From: Chitinophagaceae bacterium
GTDB taxonomy: Bacteria; Bacteroidota; Bacteroidia; Chitinophagales; Chitinophagaceae
Direction: 5' to 3'
Length of the DNA: 64,000 nt
Assembly: GCA_017307755.1 (NCBI GenBank)
Contig: JAFKGQ010000012.1
Location: 310,001 to 374,000, forward strand
Each line of letters begins with the position of its first letter. The first letter of the stretch is position 1. The translations under genes were made by a program, and so were the position numbers. Below are positions 1 to 9,058 of this stretch, piece by piece. Under the pieces are notes generated by a model. The model was not told the origin of the DNA and searched no databases. It saw only the letters and a list, made by a program, of their open reading frames with translations.

Positions 1-2
1 CA

Positions 3-44
3 GCATCCGCTATTTTGCTGTTGCTGAACTATCTGCATAAATAA
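3..44 (+). CDS. possible 3' end of an upstream gene
   Basis: The first bases of the window read open in one frame as ASAILLLLNYLHK and then stop at 42-44. This could be the C-terminus of the gene before the exopolysaccharide cluster, for example an export or membrane protein. Another frame also stops nearby, so the assignment is weak. The stretch 45-94 before the next start holds nothing I recognise. Confidence 0.2.
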   Translation, partial: ASAILLLLNYLHK

Positions 45-94
45 GGAACCCGATCTGTCTGAAACATTATCGCAATTAAATTCCTGACATACGA

Positions 95-2392
95 ATGGAG
101 ACGAATATAAAATCAATGATGTTCCCCGCAATCCTGCGGAACTGGTATTGGTTTATCGTAGCAGCCGCCCTGGGATTGGGCCTGGCGATGGCTTTTAATA
201 AACTTGTTGACCGCAGCTACAGGAACTCGATGACCCTGCTGATCCAGAACGATCCGCATCAGTCGCCGATGAACTCGAGCCTGGACAACCTGAATATAAA
301 AGAGAAGACCATCAATATTCAGGACGAACAGACAATTGTCTCGGCCTATAGCCTTCAATTGAAGACCCTTCAAAACCTCAATTGGCAAACAAGCATTTAT
401 AAAAAGTCCCTCATCGGCTTTGGAAAAAAAGACCTTTACAGGAACGAGCCTTTCAGGGTGGTGCTGCCCGACGGGCAGGAGCAGAAGAAAAATGTCCCTG
501 TCACGATACATGTACTTCCCGGTGGCAATTATACAGCGGATTGCGATTACCATTACAAGGAGGCGGATTCGGAGAAGGTCATCCAATTCACAGGAAAGGG
601 CGCTTTGGGGACGCCTTTTAACAATGATTGGTTCCATTTTACTCTTGACACTACAGCGATGGGAGGCCAGCCCGAGGTAGGTAGTGATTATGTTTTGATT
701 ATCAATGATATACCTCAAATGGCCATCGATTATCAGTCACAGCTGGCGGCAAAGATCCCGGCGCCGGAGAGCAATGTGCTCACGGTCGAGCTAAAAGGGG
801 CGAATGTTCAGCGCAACGTCGATTATCTGAACGCGCTGGGTGAGGCTTACCGGAAATTCGGTCTGGACCAGAAAAATCAGTCGGCGATCAATACCATACA
901 ATTCATCCGGAACCAGATTGCAGGGGTGGCCGACTCACTACAGGCCTCGGGCAACCGCTTTACTAAATTCCGGACAAATAACAGGATCGTCGATCTCAGC
1001 CAGGAAGGGACCCTGGTCCTTCAAAAAGCGGAGGAAGTGGGGCGACAGGAAAATGCGTTGAAGCTGAAGATCAATTATTACAAAGAGCTGAACAACCATC
1101 TTGGCACCGGAGAGGACCTGAAAGGTTTTGTCGCTCCCGCCATCGGTGACCCGGACCCTGATCTCTCCGCCCTTGTCCAAAAGCTCACCCTGCTGTTCAG
1201 CCAGCGGGAAGCCCTCCGGCTGACCGCCCAGGCCAAGAACCCCAAGCTCATCGCCCTCAACAATGACGTCGAGCTGACGCAGCAGCTGATAAGAAAGAAC
1301 ATTAACGGCCTGCAGGCCAATGCCGAATACGAATTGAATAGTCTTGAGCAGCAAAAGAGCCAGACCAACAGCAGGCTGTCGGGGATACCCCAGACAGAAC
1401 GGGAACTGCTGGACATCAAAAGAGGGTTTGATGTCAACAGCCAGCTCTATAATTTCCTGCTGCAAAAGCGGGCAGAAGCAGGCATCGCCCTGGCGTCCAA
1501 TAGTCCCTATGTACAGATATTGGATCAGGCGGCGCCCGAGACGACAGAACCGATAGGGCTAAAGCCAGTGTTCAATCTCGCCATTGGGGCCTTGCTTGGT
1601 TTCCTGGTGACCCTGGGGATCATCCTGCTCAGACAATACACGGACAAGCGCCTGAAAGACCCGGAAAGCGTACAGGAAGCCCTGGTGCTGTCCGTGGCAG
1701 GCATCATACCTCATAACAGATCATCGACAGACTTGCCTGTGACGGCATACCCGGACTCGGCCATCACGGAATCCTTTCGCGGTCTGCGGACGAATCTGCG
1801 CCATCTGCTAAAAGGTAAGTCCAATGCTGTAATAGCTGTGCATTCCATGAAACAGGCGGAAGGCAAATCCTTTATCGCCGTGAACACAGCCAGTATCCTC
1901 GCGCTCAGTGGCAAGAAAGTATTACTGGTGGAGCTGGATAAAAGATCTTCCCAGGTAGAAGGCCTCATCGGTGCAGGCAAGGGAAAGGACCTGAGCGATT
2001 ACCTCAATGGGGTAGCGTCCTTTGGGGAGATCGTGTCGACTACGCAGGTGAAATGCCTATCCTTTGTACGGGCTGTTAAGCCGGACATTCACCTGGCCGA
2101 GCTGATGGACACCCCTCCGATGGAAAGATTTATAAAAGAGGCGCGTGCGTCCTTTGATTATATAGTAGTAGACAATTCCCCTGTGGGAATATTGAGTGAA
2201 GGTAAGGTCATCGCTTCTTATGCTGAGGTGAACCTGTTTGTTCTGAAAATGGGGTTCAGTACGGTCAAAGAGCTTTCCGATATCAACAGGACGGCGGAAG
2301 AAGAGACGATCCCGAACATGGCCGTTGTCCTCAACGATATTCCTCACCGGCGGGGCGCGGAAAAGAAGTCCGGTTATTTTACAGAATCCTGA
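95..2392 (+). CDS. polysaccharide co-polymerase / BY-kinase (Wzc-like)
   Basis: Inner-membrane protein controlling export and chain length of an exopolysaccharide, with a cytoplasmic tyrosine-kinase-like domain. A first membrane segment lies at about residues 15-34, a long periplasmic alpha-helical Wzz-type region follows, and a second segment is at about 491-511. The C-terminal P-loop domain keeps the Walker A lysine and serine (AEGKS, about 590-594), a Walker A'-like LVELDKR (Asp to Glu at the first acidic position) and Walker B IVVDNSPVG (about 690-698). The C-terminal tail ends in SGYFTES with a single tyrosine, whereas BY-kinases usually carry a tyrosine cluster there. It opens a collinear run of flippase, polymerase and glycosyltransferase genes, and its end lies 16 bases before the chosen flippase start. 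Kinase activity is inferred and may be reduced or atypical. Confidence 0.88.
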   Translation: METNIKSMMFPAILRNWYWFIVAAALGLGLAMAFNKLVDRSYRNSMTLLIQNDPHQSPMNSSLDNLNIKEKTINIQDEQTIVSAYSLQLKTLQNLNWQTSIYKKSLIGFGKKDLYRNEPFRVVLPDGQEQKKNVPVTIHVLPGGNYTADCDYHYKEADSEKVIQFTGKGALGTPFNNDWFHFTLDTTAMGGQPEVGSDYVLIINDIPQMAIDYQSQLAAKIPAPESNVLTVELKGANVQRNVDYLNALGEAYRKFGLDQKNQSAINTIQFIRNQIAGVADSLQASGNRFTKFRTNNRIVDLSQEGTLVLQKAEEVGRQENALKLKINYYKELNNHLGTGEDLKGFVAPAIGDPDPDLSALVQKLTLLFSQREALRLTAQAKNPKLIALNNDVELTQQLIRKNINGLQANAEYELNSLEQQKSQTNSRLSGIPQTERELLDIKRGFDVNSQLYNFLLQKRAEAGIALASNSPYVQILDQAAPETTEPIGLKPVFNLAIGALLGFLVTLGIILLRQYTDKRLKDPESVQEALVLSVAGIIPHNRSSTDLPVTAYPDSAITESFRGLRTNLRHLLKGKSNAVIAVHSMKQAEGKSFIAVNTASILALSGKKVLLVELDKRSSQVEGLIGAGKGKDLSDYLNGVASFGEIVSTTQVKCLSFVRAVKPDIHLAELMDTPPMERFIKEARASFDYIVVDNSPVGILSEGKVIASYAEVNLFVLKMGFSTVKELSDINRTAEEETIPNMAVVLNDIPHRRGAEKKSGYFTES

Positions 2393-2408
2393 TCTGACCA
2401 TTTGTAAC

Positions 2409-3770
2409 ATGATCCAGCTGACAAAAATTAAAGACCAGCTTTTCGGCGGTCACGCACGGACCAATAAGGCCAATAAAAACGTCCTCTTTTCTTTCCTGAT
2501 CAAAGGCAGCAGCATCGCCTGTCAATTCGCCCTCGTCCCCCTGACCCTGCATTACCTGGACAAGGATAGGTATGGTATCTGGCTTACCATAGTTTCGCTG
2601 GTGGGATGGTTCTCCTTTTTTGACATCGGGGTGGGCAATGGGCTGCGTAATAAACTTTCCGAGGCATTGGCCAATAATGACATCCGGCTGGCGAAGACAT
2701 ATGTCAGCACGTCCTATGCGCTGGTAGCCTCCATTTTTCTCTCGCTGATGGTGCTGTTCTGGATCGTAGGGCCGTTGCTCAACTGGTCACGTATTCTGAA
2801 TACATCGCCTGCAATGAGCGCCGAACTGACCCGGATGGTGCTCTTTGTATTCTCCTTTTTCTGTCTGCAGTTCATCCTGGGACTCATCGGCAATATCCTT
2901 TTTGCGCACCAGGAGCCTGCGCTCAGCAACCTGATCAACCCGCTGGCAAATGTCCTGTCGCTGATAGTCATATTTATATTGACCCTCACGGTCCCGGGGT
3001 CCCTGTTTTGGGTAGCCGTCGTCTTTAGCATCAGTCCCGTTGTCGTACTGCTGCTGTTCAACATCATTTTTTTAGGAAGAAAATTCCGCAGGATCGCCCC
3101 CAGCTATAAATATATACAGTTCAGACACTCGAAAGACCTGTTCGGTCTGGGGCTGCAGTTCTTTATCATCCAGATAGCGGCCATCGTCCTTTACTCCAGC
3201 AGCAATATCGTTCTGATACAATTATTTGGGCCGGAGGAAGTCACCATTTACAATATCGCGTATAAATATTTCACCATTGCGCTGATGATCAACGGCATCA
3301 TAACGGCTACTTACTGGTCGGCATTTACAGACGCCTATGTAAGGAGGGAATATGACTGGATCAAACGTACGATCAAAAGAATGGAAAAGGTGACATATCT
3401 GCTGATGGGAATGGTCATTGTTTCAACCCTTGTCGCAAACTGGGTATTTTACTTATGGCTGGGAGGGGCCGTGAAAGTGCCTTATACGATCCAGATTGTC
3501 ATGTGTATCTATGCCCTGATAAGTCTGATTGCCGCCCCCCAGCATATTTTTCTGAATGGGTCGGGAAAAATAAGACTACAGCTGTATTCCGCCGTCATAA
3601 CGATCATCATAACGATCCCCATGGCATATTTGTTTTGCAAAGTATTAGGGATAGGCCCGGCGGGTGTGATCCTGGCGATGATCTGCACGACCCTCCCCGT
3701 GTCCATATTGTACAAGATCCAGTATGACAAGATCATTTCGGGGAAGGCAAAGGGGATTTGGAACCAATAA
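2409..3770 (+). CDS. Wzx-like polysaccharide flippase
   Basis: Multi-spanning membrane protein of 453 residues that probably flips lipid-linked oligosaccharide units across the inner membrane. It has the usual pattern of a MATE/MVF-fold flippase: regularly spaced hydrophobic helices, an N-terminal YGIWLT motif after the first helix, and FDIGVGNGLRNKLSEA in the first cytoplasmic loop, which is typical of polysaccharide biosynthesis (RfbX/Wzx) proteins. I chose the ATG at 2409 because the open frame upstream overlaps the Wzc-like gene by 68 bases and lacks hydrophobic or conserved sequence. The next glycosyltransferase follows within 10 bases of the stop. Its place between chain-length and glycosyltransferase genes supports the call. 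Confidence 0.85.
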   Translation: MIQLTKIKDQLFGGHARTNKANKNVLFSFLIKGSSIACQFALVPLTLHYLDKDRYGIWLTIVSLVGWFSFFDIGVGNGLRNKLSEALANNDIRLAKTYVSTSYALVASIFLSLMVLFWIVGPLLNWSRILNTSPAMSAELTRMVLFVFSFFCLQFILGLIGNILFAHQEPALSNLINPLANVLSLIVIFILTLTVPGSLFWVAVVFSISPVVVLLLFNIIFLGRKFRRIAPSYKYIQFRHSKDLFGLGLQFFIIQIAAIVLYSSSNIVLIQLFGPEEVTIYNIAYKYFTIALMINGIITATYWSAFTDAYVRREYDWIKRTIKRMEKVTYLLMGMVIVSTLVANWVFYLWLGGAVKVPYTIQIVMCIYALISLIAAPQHIFLNGSGKIRLQLYSAVITIIITIPMAYLFCKVLGIGPAGVILAMICTTLPVSILYKIQYDKIISGKAKGIWNQ

Positions 3771-3778
3771 AAGCAAGC

Positions 3779-4723
3779 ATGGCAAAGAAGAAGAAGATCA
3801 CCATCATCGGCATTATAGTAGAAAAATTCTACATAGGGATGTGTATGCCCTTCAAGATCCTTTTTAAGTTTCTTACCCCCAAAGAACTATCCCGGGAAAG
3901 AGAGGTTTCAGATCTGAACCTGTTGCTATTCTCCGGGGCGAAAGGGCTAAAATCTTTAAAGGCTGTATTGTTGAGCATCTATACCACCTGGGAAAAGGTA
4001 CCTTATGTCACCATTGTTACGGACGGTACGCCCAATGAATATTTTGAACAGGCCATGAAATTCTGGCCCTATCCTTACCAGGTAAAATCATGGAAGGATG
4101 TGGCTGCTGTCCAACGCGCCAAAGGCCGGCACAACCTGGTGGAGTTCGCAGAGCAGAATGTATATGCAAGAAAGCTTCTTGCGATGGTGCCCGAGGCGGA
4201 GAACAGACCCACCCTCTATTGCGACACGGATGTGCTGTGGTTCGGCGAGCCAAGGTTACCGGCACTTTCTTCCAAAGAAGGTTTTGTTTTCAGGATGTCC
4301 AGCGATAATGCACATTACTATCACATGCCTACGATCAGATATTTTGGCCGGCAGGATATGTTGGAAAAAGGGCCTTTGAATTCCGGGGTATTGTATATGT
4401 ATGGCTCGGTTTACGACCATCATCCGGGATTTGACGAGGAACTGGCATTTCTCAAGCTGTTTGCGGAGGACAACTTCCCTGAACAAATGGCCTTTGCCCT
4501 GATAGCGGACAAACTGGGCGACCGGTGGACCCGGGATGAAATAATACTGACCATCGAGGACCTTCGCTGGCCGTTGATACCAAAATATTTCTTTTCCGGC
4601 CATCATTTTGCACGACATCACGTGCTGACAAAAAAAACCTGGTTCTGGAGGGACGCGCTATACATTTTGTTATTCAAGAAAAACAATGCACGCAGACGGG
4701 CCTCAGTGTCCGGGGTAGTATGA
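3779..4723 (+). CDS. glycosyltransferase with DxD motif, family unclear
   Basis: About 314 residues, cytoplasmic, no signal peptide. The motif LYCDTDVLWFG places a DxD metal/nucleotide-sugar site at D149 and D151, and the flanking hydrophobic strand is typical of GT-A fold glycosyltransferases that work on nucleotide-diphospho-sugars (GT8-like or a relative). The N-terminal third has short hydrophobic stretches that could contact the membrane. An earlier ATG at 3758 overlaps the flippase gene by 13 bases; I prefer 3779 because it needs no overlap, but the upstream one is possible. The stop overlaps the start of the next gene as ATGA, indicating translational coupling. Donor and acceptor sugars cannot be read from the sequence. 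Confidence 0.68.
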   Translation: MAKKKKITIIGIIVEKFYIGMCMPFKILFKFLTPKELSREREVSDLNLLLFSGAKGLKSLKAVLLSIYTTWEKVPYVTIVTDGTPNEYFEQAMKFWPYPYQVKSWKDVAAVQRAKGRHNLVEFAEQNVYARKLLAMVPEAENRPTLYCDTDVLWFGEPRLPALSSKEGFVFRMSSDNAHYYHMPTIRYFGRQDMLEKGPLNSGVLYMYGSVYDHHPGFDEELAFLKLFAEDNFPEQMAFALIADKLGDRWTRDEIILTIEDLRWPLIPKYFFSGHHFARHHVLTKKTWFWRDALYILLFKKNNARRRASVSGVV

Positions 4724-5994
4724 CAGACACGACCTACGATAAGAGAGAGAATTATATTGACTGGATCACCATTTTCCTGCTGATAGGGAACTCGGCCAAC
4801 CCCTTTTTCTATCGGAGTGTGGAAACGATCACTTGCTCTTTTATTTTTCTTTTTGTATTGTCTTTCTTTAAAAAAGAAAGACAGGTTCGTCTGAACAAGT
4901 ACTTTTATATTTATATGGGATTGCTGGTGACGTTGCAGGGAGTGCAGGCCATGGAGAGTCATCTGTTTCCTCTGAAGACCTTTTTTGGCGAGTATTTACG
5001 CATTGGTTTTGCCGTCCTGGCGATCACGATGCTGGGCCAGCGTTTTTTTGAGATGTTTGTAAGGTTCGTGTACGTCTTTGCCATCATCAGTCTTTGTTTC
5101 TATATCCCTTCGTTGCTAATAAAGGGTTTTGCGCCTTTTATGATCAAAAATGTAGCCAGTCATACCCTGGCCCCCTTTGTCAACAATTACGAAGGTTTGT
5201 ATGTCAACAGAGAGAACATCATTATCTTTAATTTTGGGCAGATCGACCTCCACAGAAATTCGGGATTCTACTGGGAGCCGGGTACCCATGGAGGGTTTCT
5301 GCTCCTGGCGATGTTCCTGAACCTTTTTTGCAGGAAGGAGGCGCTGGGTTCCAGATACAATAAGATCTTCCTTCTCACCATTCTGACTACTTTATCCACC
5401 ACAACCTACATAGCTGTCTTTTTTGTCATCCTTGTCTATCTGAAGGAATTCTTTTTGAGAAGACCGGCACTATCAATTTTTATCCTCCTTGCGTTGGCGG
5501 CCTCTTCCTTCTTATTATACAATAATCTGGAGTTTCTGAATAAGAAGATCAATAAACAGATAGAATACTCAAATAAAGGACTGCCCGGCGAGAGCCGATT
5601 TAACAGCCTGCTTGTGGACATAAAGAGTCTCAGCGAGCATCCTCTCATCGGGACGGGGCGGAACATCGAGATGAAATTCGGGAAGAACTTCTACAACGTA
5701 GGCGCGAGGGAGATGCACCGTAACAATGGATTGGGCGTATTGCTTTCGACATATGGCGTCATCTTTTTTTGTCTATGGCTGGTGCTGTTGTATAAAACAT
5801 TTTACATTGCCGTTTCGGATAAGGTAAATGCCCTGATGGGTGTGTTGTTGATATTAATCATCGGCTTTTCGGAAGATTATTTTTTTAAAATATTTTTTAT
5901 CGCCCTGGTACTATACTGCGGCGTGACCTTCGTCCCTGTAAACGTGCGTAAAAAGAGCCGGAAAATGCAGTTGGGCATCGGGGTGTCACAATAA
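4720..5994 (+). CDS. Wzy / O-antigen ligase-like membrane protein
   Basis: 424 residues with about ten hydrophobic segments, a large central loop with charged residues (around NRENIIIFNFGQ and DLHRNSGFYWEPG), and the low sequence identity to any family typical of Wzy polymerases and WaaL ligases. The R-x-x-G-x-x-x-E-P-G type stretch in the loop is common in O-antigen ligase/polymerase proteins. It would join repeat units in the periplasm after flipping. The start overlaps the stop of the previous glycosyltransferase (ATGA), so the two are probably coupled. Polymerase and ligase cannot be told apart here; the presence of Wzx-like and Wzc-like genes favours a polymerase. Confidence 0.72.
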   Translation: MTDTTYDKRENYIDWITIFLLIGNSANPFFYRSVETITCSFIFLFVLSFFKKERQVRLNKYFYIYMGLLVTLQGVQAMESHLFPLKTFFGEYLRIGFAVLAITMLGQRFFEMFVRFVYVFAIISLCFYIPSLLIKGFAPFMIKNVASHTLAPFVNNYEGLYVNRENIIIFNFGQIDLHRNSGFYWEPGTHGGFLLLAMFLNLFCRKEALGSRYNKIFLLTILTTLSTTTYIAVFFVILVYLKEFFLRRPALSIFILLALAASSFLLYNNLEFLNKKINKQIEYSNKGLPGESRFNSLLVDIKSLSEHPLIGTGRNIEMKFGKNFYNVGAREMHRNNGLGVLLSTYGVIFFCLWLVLLYKTFYIAVSDKVNALMGVLLILIIGFSEDYFFKIFFIALVLYCGVTFVPVNVRKKSRKMQLGIGVSQ

Positions 5995-6017
5995 AAGCAT
6001 AAGTTGGTTCATATAAT

Positions 6018-6911
6018 ATGAAGGAAATAAGAATAGGCGCTATTATTCCTACTTTCAACAGAAAGGAGAGTCTGAAAAAATGCCTGCAATGTCTGCAAAG
6101 TCAGGTGCAGGGAGAAAAACCGTGGTTTCTGGCTATCATCGTAGTGGTGGATGGGTCTACGGACGGCACCCTGCACATGCTGGAAAATGAATTTCCGGAG
6201 GTACAGATCGTCCAGGGCGATGGTAACTGGTGGTATACAAAAAGCATCAATGAAGGGATAAAGAAGGCCCAGACGCTGGACTGTAATTTTGTGCTGACAT
6301 TGAATGATGATCTCACCTTTGGACCGGATTATATAGGTACGATCCTGGGCGATCAGCTTGCGGGTGGAGAGAACTCGATCATCGGGTCCGTGTCCCTCTC
6401 GTCGGGAGAGCCGCGCCTGATCACTTTTTCGGGTGTGGAAAAGATAGATTTCCTTTTGAAGGAATACAATTACCTGCCAAAGTTCTCCCGTATAGAGGAA
6501 ACGGAGATATCCGGGGTGAAACCATCCGTCGTTCTTTCCGGACGGGGGATACTCTACCCAATGGAGATATTTCACCGGTGGGGCCTTTATGATGAAAAGC
6601 TTGTGCAATACAGTTCGGAGACGGATTTTACCTACAACGCCTCCAAACAAGGGTATAAGGTAATGATCTCCTATAACGCGAAAGTATACGAGAATGTAAA
6701 ATTGACCTCATCGGGTGCGGTGTATAACAATCCGACAGTGGGTTCTCTTTTCAAAAGCTTTAAGAATAAATATTCCATCAACTCGCTGAGGAAAATACAT
6801 TATTATTCCGTCAAGCATCGCGGTGTTGTCAGCGGATGGCTTATTTCCGGGTTCAGGGTAATGGGGATCATCAAGAATTTTGTCAAAGTCAAGGTTAAAA
6901 ATAAGGCATGA
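6018..6911 (+). CDS. family 2 glycosyltransferase
   Basis: GT2, GT-A fold enzyme of 297 residues. Visible motifs are IIPTFNR at the N-terminus, VVDGSTDGT with the nucleotide-binding Asp at D45, and LNDDLTFG (N96-D97-D98) in the DxD position. GDGNWWYTKSINEGI is the pattern seen in rhamnosyltransferase-like GT2 enzymes. It should transfer a sugar from a nucleotide donor to the growing lipid-linked repeat unit at the cytoplasmic face. The stop overlaps the start of the next gene by ATGA. It lies in the exopolysaccharide operon 23 bases after the Wzy-like gene. The particular sugar is not deducible. Confidence 0.85.
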   Translation: MKEIRIGAIIPTFNRKESLKKCLQCLQSQVQGEKPWFLAIIVVVDGSTDGTLHMLENEFPEVQIVQGDGNWWYTKSINEGIKKAQTLDCNFVLTLNDDLTFGPDYIGTILGDQLAGGENSIIGSVSLSSGEPRLITFSGVEKIDFLLKEYNYLPKFSRIEETEISGVKPSVVLSGRGILYPMEIFHRWGLYDEKLVQYSSETDFTYNASKQGYKVMISYNAKVYENVKLTSSGAVYNNPTVGSLFKSFKNKYSINSLRKIHYYSVKHRGVVSGWLISGFRVMGIIKNFVKVKVKNKA

Positions 6912-7960
6912 AGATTTTGTTTTTATCCCATCATTGGACGAACAACTCCCATCACTCTCAATACAGCGGATTTCAACGGATGGTGGTTCATGCCGCCCGT
7001 CAGCATGAGGTGACGCTTGTCACCTGGGGTAGTGAAGCCGGCAGCTACACGGATGAGCATGGTGTCCGGGTCGTGACTATCAAGGCTGCGAAGAGGGACT
7101 TTCTTTTTTTGAAAAGGATCGGTATTTCCTGGAAGGGCAGACAGCTTTCAAAGGACTTCGACGCCGTGCATGCGTTGTATGAGGACTGTACTTTTTTTCT
7201 TAAAAAGAATAGCTTTACCGTCACCTTTCATGTACTGCCCGGCATCACCGTATACCATGAGCTGAAACAGAAAGTATTCATGTTCTTAAAATATAATGTG
7301 CTGCAGAAAAGGGCTATGAGAAGGGCCCGGCATATCGTCTGTGTTTCCACTAATTTACTGGAGAAAGTTCCCGGGAAGTACAGATATAAGGCGTGCTATA
7401 TTCCTCATGGTGTTGACACGGAATTCTGGGACCCTGCGCTGGCAGCCGGGGCCGGTGTTCCCGGATTACCGGGTGACTCTGCCGGAGCGTCTGTAACCAC
7501 CAGGGCCTTGTGTGTCGGGGCACATGGCCTGGACAGGGAGTTGCTGACAAAGTTCATCATTGCCAACCCATCGGTGCAATTTTTTATCGTTGGACTGAAA
7601 AAAAAGCTGGACGAATCGCCGAATGTCATTTATTTCAAAGGAATATCCGACGAGCAATTACGGCGTCTGTACGCAGATGCGGACTTCATGATCAGACCAC
7701 TGACCTTTGCGACGGCCAATAACTCCGTGCTGGAAGCAATGGCGATGGGCAAGACCATCGTGACCAGCCGTATTCCGGGGATCACGGACTACCTGGATGA
7801 TGCGCACTGCATTTTTATCGACAAGTTGAATGGTCTTTTATTGGAAGATATGCGGTCCGGGAGGCCGGATGGGAGCGTGATCAGGGAGTTCACAATTAGA
7901 AAATTTTCCTGGCGGACGGTATATGACGCATACGTAGGTTTATACAAACAAGAGCAATAA
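6908..7960 (+). CDS. family 4-like glycosyltransferase
   Basis: GT-B fold enzyme of 350 residues. The N-terminal MKILFLSHHW and the stretch HIVCVSTNLLEKV mark the first Rossmann domain. The C-terminal nucleotide-sugar domain has FMIRPLTFATANNSVLEAM with the conserved Glu at E276, followed by GKTIVTS and the site for the donor phosphate. In place of the usual E-x7-E only the second Glu is clear. A Gly/Ala/Pro-rich insert at about residues 178-195 looks like a linker between the two domains. It starts inside the stop of the preceding gene and ends directly before the ATG at 7961, so it is translationally coupled on both sides. Confidence 0.8.
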   Translation: MKILFLSHHWTNNSHHSQYSGFQRMVVHAARQHEVTLVTWGSEAGSYTDEHGVRVVTIKAAKRDFLFLKRIGISWKGRQLSKDFDAVHALYEDCTFFLKKNSFTVTFHVLPGITVYHELKQKVFMFLKYNVLQKRAMRRARHIVCVSTNLLEKVPGKYRYKACYIPHGVDTEFWDPALAAGAGVPGLPGDSAGASVTTRALCVGAHGLDRELLTKFIIANPSVQFFIVGLKKKLDESPNVIYFKGISDEQLRRLYADADFMIRPLTFATANNSVLEAMAMGKTIVTSRIPGITDYLDDAHCIFIDKLNGLLLEDMRSGRPDGSVIREFTIRKFSWRTVYDAYVGLYKQEQ

Positions 7961-9058
7961 ATGACAGAAAAGAAGAAGATAGCGATCATTGGGCTGAAAG
8001 GCTTGCCGCCATTTGGCGGAGCTGCAAATGTAGGGGATAATATCATCCAGCAGTTGGCGGAGGAATATGATTTCACGGTCTATGCCACCGAAACGCATAC
8101 TTCCGTGAGGGGGGAATACAAGGGCGCGCAACAGATCGTATTCCGTAAATTTCCGATAAAGAAGCTGAATGTTTTTTACCATTATATTGCGTCGGCCTTC
8201 CATGCCGTCTTTCGTGGAAATTATGATATGGTGCATCTGCACCATATGGATGGGGCGTTTATTCTGCTGCTGCTGCGATGGCGGTATAAGGTAGTGGCTA
8301 CCAGCCATGGCCTGCCATATCTGCATGGCAAATGGAGCAAGCTGCTGTACCCTTATTTTAAAGCTAATGAATGGATGCAGGCAAGATTGTCCAACCACCT
8401 TACGGTGGTTTCCCGTTCGCTCGTCGGCCATTACGCCAGGGTGGTATCGCAGAAGAAAATAACGCATATACCCAATGGCATCACTGTCGTCCCTGTCACG
8501 CATCCGGCTCCTGATGTAAAAGACTATATCCTTTTTGCGGCGGGCAGGATCATCCCGCTAAAGGGGCTGCATATCCTGTTGGCGGCCTTGCATAAATGCG
8601 GTTATAAAGGCAAGGTCATCGTGTTGGGGGACTATACGCAGGTGGAAGTTTACAGGAAGGAGCTTTTTTCGCTGGCGGAAGGACTGGACATCGAGTTCCG
8701 GGGACTGATAAAGGATAAGCAGGTATTAAACTCATATATAGTAAATGCCAAATTGTTTATTTTCCCTTCCACCCATGAGGCCATGTCGATGATGTTACTG
8801 GAGGTAGCTTCGCTAAAAGTACCCGTCATTTGTTCGGATATCGTTCAAAATACGGATGTGTTCAACCCCGACGAGATGCTGTTCTTCCGGTCGGACGATG
8901 CGTCAGATCTGGCCGGCAAGATCAGCTGGGCTATGCAGCATCCCGATGAGATGAAGGTCTTTGCGACCAGGGCTTATGAGGCGTTGGTGGAGAAATATCA
9001 GTGGACGGGGATCTCCCGGCTATATGATGCTTTGTTCAAACGGGTCATAGTGGAATAG
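7961..9058 (+). CDS. family 4 glycosyltransferase
   Basis: 365-residue GT-B enzyme. GLPPFGGAANVGDN at the N-terminus is the glycine-rich acceptor-side loop, FAAGRIIPLKG opens the donor domain, and the E-x7-E motif is present (E273 and E281 in EAMSMMLLE), which is diagnostic of GT4 retaining enzymes. The start directly follows the stop of the previous gene. The last 61 bases overlap the 3' end of the convergent glycosyltransferase on the other strand. It is the last plus-strand gene of the exopolysaccharide cluster. Substrate unknown. Confidence 0.88.
   Translation: MTEKKKIAIIGLKGLPPFGGAANVGDNIIQQLAEEYDFTVYATETHTSVRGEYKGAQQIVFRKFPIKKLNVFYHYIASAFHAVFRGNYDMVHLHHMDGAFILLLLRWRYKVVATSHGLPYLHGKWSKLLYPYFKANEWMQARLSNHLTVVSRSLVGHYARVVSQKKITHIPNGITVVPVTHPAPDVKDYILFAAGRIIPLKGLHILLAALHKCGYKGKVIVLGDYTQVEVYRKELFSLAEGLDIEFRGLIKDKQVLNSYIVNAKLFIFPSTHEAMSMMLLEVASLKVPVICSDIVQNTDVFNPDEMLFFRSDDASDLAGKISWAMQHPDEMKVFATRAYEALVEKYQWTGISRLYDALFKRVIVE

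Noticed and set aside
2325..2408. Earlier in-frame start for the flippase
   Set aside because: It would overlap the Wzc-like gene by 68 bases and adds a non-hydrophobic, non-conserved N-terminus.
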